Assembly (NCBI GenBank): GCA_003024175.1
Contig: MDYQ01000142.1
Span: forward strand, 22,436-86,435
Direction of reading: 5' to 3'
DNA: 64,000 nucleotides
Source: Planoprotostelium fungivorum
Lineage: Eukaryota > Evosea > Variosea > Cavosteliida > Cavosteliaceae
Each line of letters begins with the position of its first letter. Within the stretch, counting starts at the first letter, position 1. Position numbers and translations under genes: made by a program. Positions 59,674 through 64,000 of the stretch are shown here, one piece after another. The notes below the pieces were generated by a model. The model was given only the letters and a program-made list of their open reading frames with translations. It made no database searches and was not told the DNA's origin.

Positions 59674-59940
59674 TTCGAGATTTGAGAATGGTGACCCACT
59701 CCACTTGTCTACCCGACCATTCACAAGAAAGATGTGAAATATCTCCGGGTCGTGGTTGACACGTTGAAATTAACACACCAACATTTCATTTGAGTCGGAA
59801 TAAATGTATTTAAATGTCGTTTTGTCGCATGAGAATCAGGTCGGGTATCCTTGTGGTTAAACTCTTGTATATATACATGCATCTGACACAATCGGTTTCA
59901 GTTGTACTTTATCTCTGGCATTCGCTGCAGCTCGTACTTC

Positions 59941-61462
59941 TCATTCCATTCGAGGCTCTCCCTTCTCATCACACAGAAGGAACGGTGTCTCAGGCAAGGT
60001 CTGAGGTCCGGGCCCGATCTCATCATCGATCAGCACCTCCACTTCACAAACATCTCACCGTAGTTTGAAAGATATACTTGAGGCCATCGACGCGCTTCTC
60101 TATGTCTTCAAATCCTTTGGGTAACTCTCTCTTCAATACATTCTCCACATCAGGAACGTTTCGAACGTAGCTGAGAGTATAAGCATTGATTTCGATCTAC
60201 AATCGTCCTTCACTTTTTCTCGTCAGAAGGGAAGAAGTGGGTGAGGATGGATAGCAGAGGTGACACGTGCTCTTCTAAGAGGTAGATCACGGGGTTGGGT
60301 CCCGCATCGAACGTGTAAGCTGCACTTGTCTTACCACACGTTCGATTGTATCTCTTCACGATATCGACCACTCTTTTCGATGTTTCGTTCATGTAGAAAA
60401 TGGGCGGTTGAGTATCCGCACAGACCTGTTTCGTTCAGTGCGTGAGACAAAGTGAAACCATCACCGCATGGAAGTCATCACTGTCGCGCATGGTGAGTTG
60501 ACCGAACGTCTCGTAGTCTCTATCTGCTATACTCTTCTCCATCTGTGCCATACGCCCGGGAACGATCTGAAACGGTTTAAAACGAATAAAAAATAGATTT
60601 AAACTCGATGGTCGTGATGCTCACTTTGACTCTCTCTTGGATTAATTTCGAAGTCTCGACGGAATTCTGCATGCCAGCTGTGGAGCTGGTCTCTTTCTTC
60701 TTGTCATTGACAACGAGGACCAACACTCTCATCTCCTTCCAATGATGTTCATCGGCAACTTGTCTCGCTCGACTATCCGAACCTGACTGCACGTGAGTCG
60801 ATGAGGTGCGGTGATGACGTCACCGTCGATCTCGTTTCCCATGTCCCATGCGACCCAGCCACCATAGATGGACCGGCATGCACTTCCGGAACCAACTCTG
60901 GCGATGGTCGAGATGTCTCCAGACACTTGAAAGACCTGACGCTTGTCAGTGACGCCGTGGATGGAGGTGATGCGATCTCACTTGGGCTAATGTGTAGACG
61001 AGACAGCAGTAGCCACTGGCTGAAGAAGCTAGACCTGCGGCCGTGGGGAAGTTGTTCACGGTCACGATGTGGACTTTGTACGTGCTCAATTTTTCTTTTG
61101 ATGCCTGCATCCTGATGTCAGCCACAAAGTTCGATCAAGTAGATCACCTCTTTTCTGTCTCCAGCTCTTTTCCTGATCTCATCTAAGACTCTCTGAATTC
61201 TCTCCGATTGGATGTCTTCTTCTCTGTTGAATGTCAATCGGTCCTCGATATGTGATTCTCACCTTCCATTGAGCCAGATGCGATCCCTATCGAAATCAGG
61301 TGAAGCGACGACGGTCGTAGTCGTCTTCATGTCATTCTGGTTGAGAGTTCCACTCAGGGAGGAGTTGATGGGAAGAATCAGTTTCTCATCTCTCTTTCCC
61401 CAGTATTTGATGACAGCGATGTTGACTGGCGCTGTGCAGGTGACCGCGATCATCTCTGTCAT
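59941..61462 (-). CDS. MVD: Mevalonate diphosphate decarboxylase
   Basis: Starts '[20 protein letters not shown]' with '[20 protein letters not shown]' next, almost identical to animal MVD. GHMP-kinase phosphate loop '[19 protein letters not shown]' (near 60850) and '[13 protein letters not shown]' follow; the end is spliced over a 40-nt intron into '[20 protein letters not shown]'. The enzyme turns mevalonate 5-diphosphate into isopentenyl diphosphate using ATP, the last step of the mevalonate route to sterols and dolichol, in the cytosol. Key residues are visible. An upstream in-frame ATG at 61504 would add 14 basic residues; the 61462 start fits the family better. Plus-strand frames inside are shadows. 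Confidence 0.93.
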
Positions 61463-61621
61463 CGATCGGTGATGCTGCCAGCAATTTCTTTTCTTTTTAT
61501 TCATTTTTGTCACACATCACATCACATCGCCGCGTCGTATGGCTACGGATTGAGCACCTAGTTTGTGTTGAATTATCGACATCAGTTGCAAAGAAGTATG
61601 TCTGCACGATGATGCTCTTGC

Positions 61622-62251
61622 ATGGTTGATTCAAGTAACACGAATGTTTTTTCGGCCTTGGAGCTCTTTTCGATGTGCTGTTCTCGTAGAGGTGTTCGTT
61701 GTGTTCCTGAAGATCGATACCAGTGGTACTCACTCTCTCTGTCAAACGGTCACCTGGGCCTGGTTGAAGAAAATCCCAAATTAAAGCTCGGATTGCGAGA
61801 GGTTAAATTAAGTTCATCGACGTATCACATGTATAGAAGCCGTTTGTCTCCCGGCAGGTTCAGTGGCGAATATCAAGACAGATGGAACGCAGATCTTCAG
61901 GAGCAGATCGTATCTCTCATCGCCGAAAGCCACACGCCTGGAGCTGTAATGGACGCTGCGTGGATGGATTTCGGCCTTGAATCATCAACACCAGCCAGCA
62001 TGAGTAGTAAATTGGTGTCCGACATCACACAGGGTGATGATGAGTGACAAAATCTCCTTCTCACCGAATCAGTTCAATCTGACGTCTATAAATTGAAGGA
62101 GACAATTCAAAAACAGCAGCGCACCACTGATCCAGTCGTCTCGACACAATATAAAACTGTCCTCCATAATGTGCAGGAATTGGACGCAGCGACACAACAA
62201 TTGGTATCTCACAACAATAAGAAATCTCTACATCTCAACGACAGCAAGTGA
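61622..62251 (+). CDS. Unknown coiled-coil protein
   Basis: Two exons. Exon 1 starts MVDSSNTNVFSALELFSMCC and includes 'YQWYSLSLSNGHLGLVEENP', 'RWNADLQEQIVSLIAESHTP' and 'MDFGLESSTPASMSSKLVSD'. The frame meets TGA at 62045, but a 39-nt GT-AG intron (GTGATGATGAG...GAATCAG) removes it and joins to 'VQSDVYKLKETIQKQQRTTD', 'YKTVLHNVQELDAATQQLVS' and 'HNNKKSLHLNDSK'. The C-terminal part is a likely coiled coil. The overall plan (small N-terminal fold plus C-terminal coil) resembles kinetochore or microtubule-complex subunits, but I recognise no family. It is head to head with MVD. Confidence 0.6.
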
Positions 62252-62282
62252 GATCACATCACCACTTAGACTCATTCTGATT

Positions 62283-62842
62283 ATGACGGACAGACCGTCC
62301 AGCAGCAAGATGACATTCAGAGACATCGAAGATAACAAATTCAAGTCGTCCAATGAGAAGAAAGAATCACAGAGAGCCTTCTCAAATCTACACAATAGTT
62401 CGCCAGAGAAGAAGAAACCGTCACAACTCAATCGAGTGAGTCTCGCACGGACACCATCTCCGTCTGATGATAAGGCGCAGTATGGCACGCTGTGGTACAT
62501 ACCACCGAATCAATGGAACCAGCTCGAGAAGGACAGAGAGGGGTACGAAGCGAAACAGAGCGGACATCTCTTAGACAATCGACCTCAATCGGCAAGTCCA
62601 CGATCCAAGATGGAACGAGAGAGGTGATGCGCGCTGATTTACGATCATCAATCGATGTCAATGTCTAAATGTGAATCAGTGCGAAACCGGCGGTACCCTC
62701 CACGAAAAAAATGCTTCGCGAATACAGAGTGATGCAACAACACAAGAACCACAACACGCGGCCTCTATCTGCACCTCTACCCAGGAGGAGCAGCGACCAC
62801 GCTCTCCCTTCATCTTCACATGAGACACTCGACGCCGACTGA
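62283..62842 (+). CDS. Disordered unknown protein
   Basis: Starts MTDRPSSSKMTFRDIEDNKF; Lys/Ser-rich, with 'SLARTPSPSDDKAQYGTLWY' and 'IPPNQWNQLEKDREGYEAKQ' as the most ordered part. An intron at about 62624-62680 joins to 'SAKPAVPSTKKMLREYRVMQ' and 'NTRPLSAPLPRRSSDHALPS'. About 165 residues without membrane segment or known domain; the Trp/Tyr block 'YGTLWYIPPNQW' may be a short binding motif. It begins only 32 bases after the previous gene's stop. Confidence 0.6.
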
Positions 62843-62938
62843 TGTCTTTGTCACATCATGCACATGAACCCAAACTGTAACTATCCCGTTCGAACGAAAT
62901 GAAAAATGTCTCGATCGTTTTCTTTACAAAAATTCGTC

Positions 62939-64000
62939 TCATTGTAGATCCGTGAGAGCTCTTCGAAACTGTTCGTCTGTTGTCATCATCATCAGCATGC
63001 GGCACTCATTCATGATGGATGTGATGAAGGATAATATGTTGGTGTCATGGACGATGAAGAAGATGGTGATGATGGTGATGAGATGTCTCACAGAGAGCGA
63101 TGGTCACAGCTGTTCCAGGTGCGATCCACAGTATACGAGCACCCATACCCCTTGTGAAAGCTCTCACTCCTTCCTCTCTCATTGTCCTCTGTAATATCTT
63201 CCAAGCTCCATTGTGTCCGTCCTTCTTACTCACCTACCACCGTTAAACGTCCACGTCATCACGATCGTCTTCATCATCACCTGCACTCGCGTCTTGATGA
63301 CGTCCATCGGACACGTGATGGCGGCAGAGAAAGCTCCGGCGGCGGCACCGCTGATGAGCTGAGACCAGAAGGGAATGTCTCTCACGTCTTTGCTGTTCGT
63401 GATGTCTTTCGCCTGATGAGATGTGAGAAAGATGGAGTCGATGATGAACGGACCGCTCTCTTTAGCTGTTCGTAGACGGTGAAGTATATGGCAACGAAGG
63501 GACCGAAGGTTGCGATGGCAGGGAGGAAGCCTCTGTATAGTCCCAGCGGGCCCTCTTCTCTGATGATGGTCTTCAACGCATGCCAAGATCCTCTGTACCT
63601 AGCTCTCGTTTCAGATTCCATTCGTCTTGATCGTGGACGGATCGTCTTCGAAGACTTTCGGATGGAATGGACTCACTTGGCTTCTTTGTTCTGTTGGATC
63701 TGAAGTCTCTGTTTCACGACGTCCATGGGTACCCATACGAGGGAACCACAGATGTCTGCCCAGGCTCCAGAGATGAGATGGACCCAAGATGATTTCTTCT
63801 CGTCTCCCACAGTCGACTGCAGATTCTTCTTAGCCCATTCGTAACCTCCAAAGTAGAGGGCGTGGGCGGGAACGGTACACACGCCGACTGTTTGATTCAG
63901 TCCGATGGAAAATGTGATCGCACGAACCGATGGGAAATCCCTTATAGAGGGCAGAGACTCCCTCGTGCTTGATGATAGACTGAAATGCATTGAGGGTTCC
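62939..64000 (-). CDS. Mitochondrial carrier (SLC25 family), 5' end outside window
   Basis: Minus strand; the gene continues beyond 64000. Three-fold carrier repeats are clear: 'GTLNAFQSIIKHEGVSALYK' ends repeat 1; repeat 2 has 'PMDVVKQRLQIQQNKEAKYR' and 'IREEGPLGLYRGFLPAIATF'; repeat 3 has 'ISGAAAGAFSAAITCPMDVI' with 'KTRVQV' and 'MREEGVRAFTRGMGARILWI'. Each shows P-x-D-x-x-K/R. The C-terminus, after a splice near 63100, is 'TIALYEQFRRALTDLQ'. The second repeat's 'WADICGSLVWVPMDVVKQRL' resembles uncharacterised carriers of the YMR166C/SLC25A44-like group. Substrate unknown; acts in the inner mitochondrial membrane. Confidence 0.85.

Noticed and set aside
61622-62047. Apparent stop-codon readthrough (TGA followed by an open, coding-like frame)
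   Set aside because: A standard 39-nt GT-AG intron removes the TGA and shifts phase to join the downstream coiled coil, so readthrough or selenocysteine is not needed.

Overview
This 64 kb window is eukaryotic nuclear DNA from a compact, intron-rich, free-living protist. Genes sit tens to a few hundred bases apart on both strands. Introns are GT-AG, often start GTGAG, and are mostly about 30-60 nt, so nearly every protein has to be pieced together from short exons in changing frames. The gene content fits a phagotrophic amoeba, tentatively an amoebozoan of the protosteloid kind: papain-like protease, BPI/LBP protein, secreted class-3 lipase, HAMP/class III nucleotidyl cyclase, ankyrin and F-box proteins with many 'DPRVDPS' repeats, and mevalonate pathway. 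An ARMC9 homolog suggests that ciliary machinery is, or was, present. The species assignment is inference; no rRNA or marker gene is present to settle it.

Layout. 0-9 kb: a double-ubiquitin-like/AN1 zinc finger protein, a Sec14 (CRAL-TRIO) lipid-transfer protein, a FAM210/DUF1279 mitochondrial protein, ARMC9, a small secreted protein, and the first copy (A) of an unrecognised gene family. 9-19 kb (minus strand): an unrecognised multi-exon gene and the 7 kb nucleoporin gene NUP188. 19-26.5 kb: a receptor-type nucleotidyl cyclase, then two tRNA-Lys(CTT) genes inside a perfect 167-bp inverted repeat that brackets the second copy (B) of the unrecognised family and a secreted lipase. 26.5-34 kb (minus): TYW4 with methyltransferase, kelch and JmjC parts in one gene, a very cysteine-rich repeat protein and an F-box protein. 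34-35.8 kb is unresolved. 35.8-43.2 kb: oligopeptidase B, a small unknown gene, a FUT8-like fucosyltransferase and an ankyrin protein. 43.4-52.6 kb: RPA1, a cathepsin-like protease, a BPI/LBP protein, a disordered unknown and an MFS transporter. 53-60 kb (minus): an EGF-like/seven-helix receptor beside a REJ/GPS single-pass surface protein. 60-64 kb: mevalonate diphosphate decarboxylase, two unknown genes and the 3' part of a mitochondrial carrier gene that runs off the window.

Genes are not in operons, but several neighbours are head to head with very short shared promoters (FAM210/ARMC9 67 bp, ankyrin/RPA1 about 180 bp, MVD/unknown about 160 bp). Exon boundaries given here were chosen by reading frame continuity, GT-AG ends and family similarity; they are predictions without transcript support.
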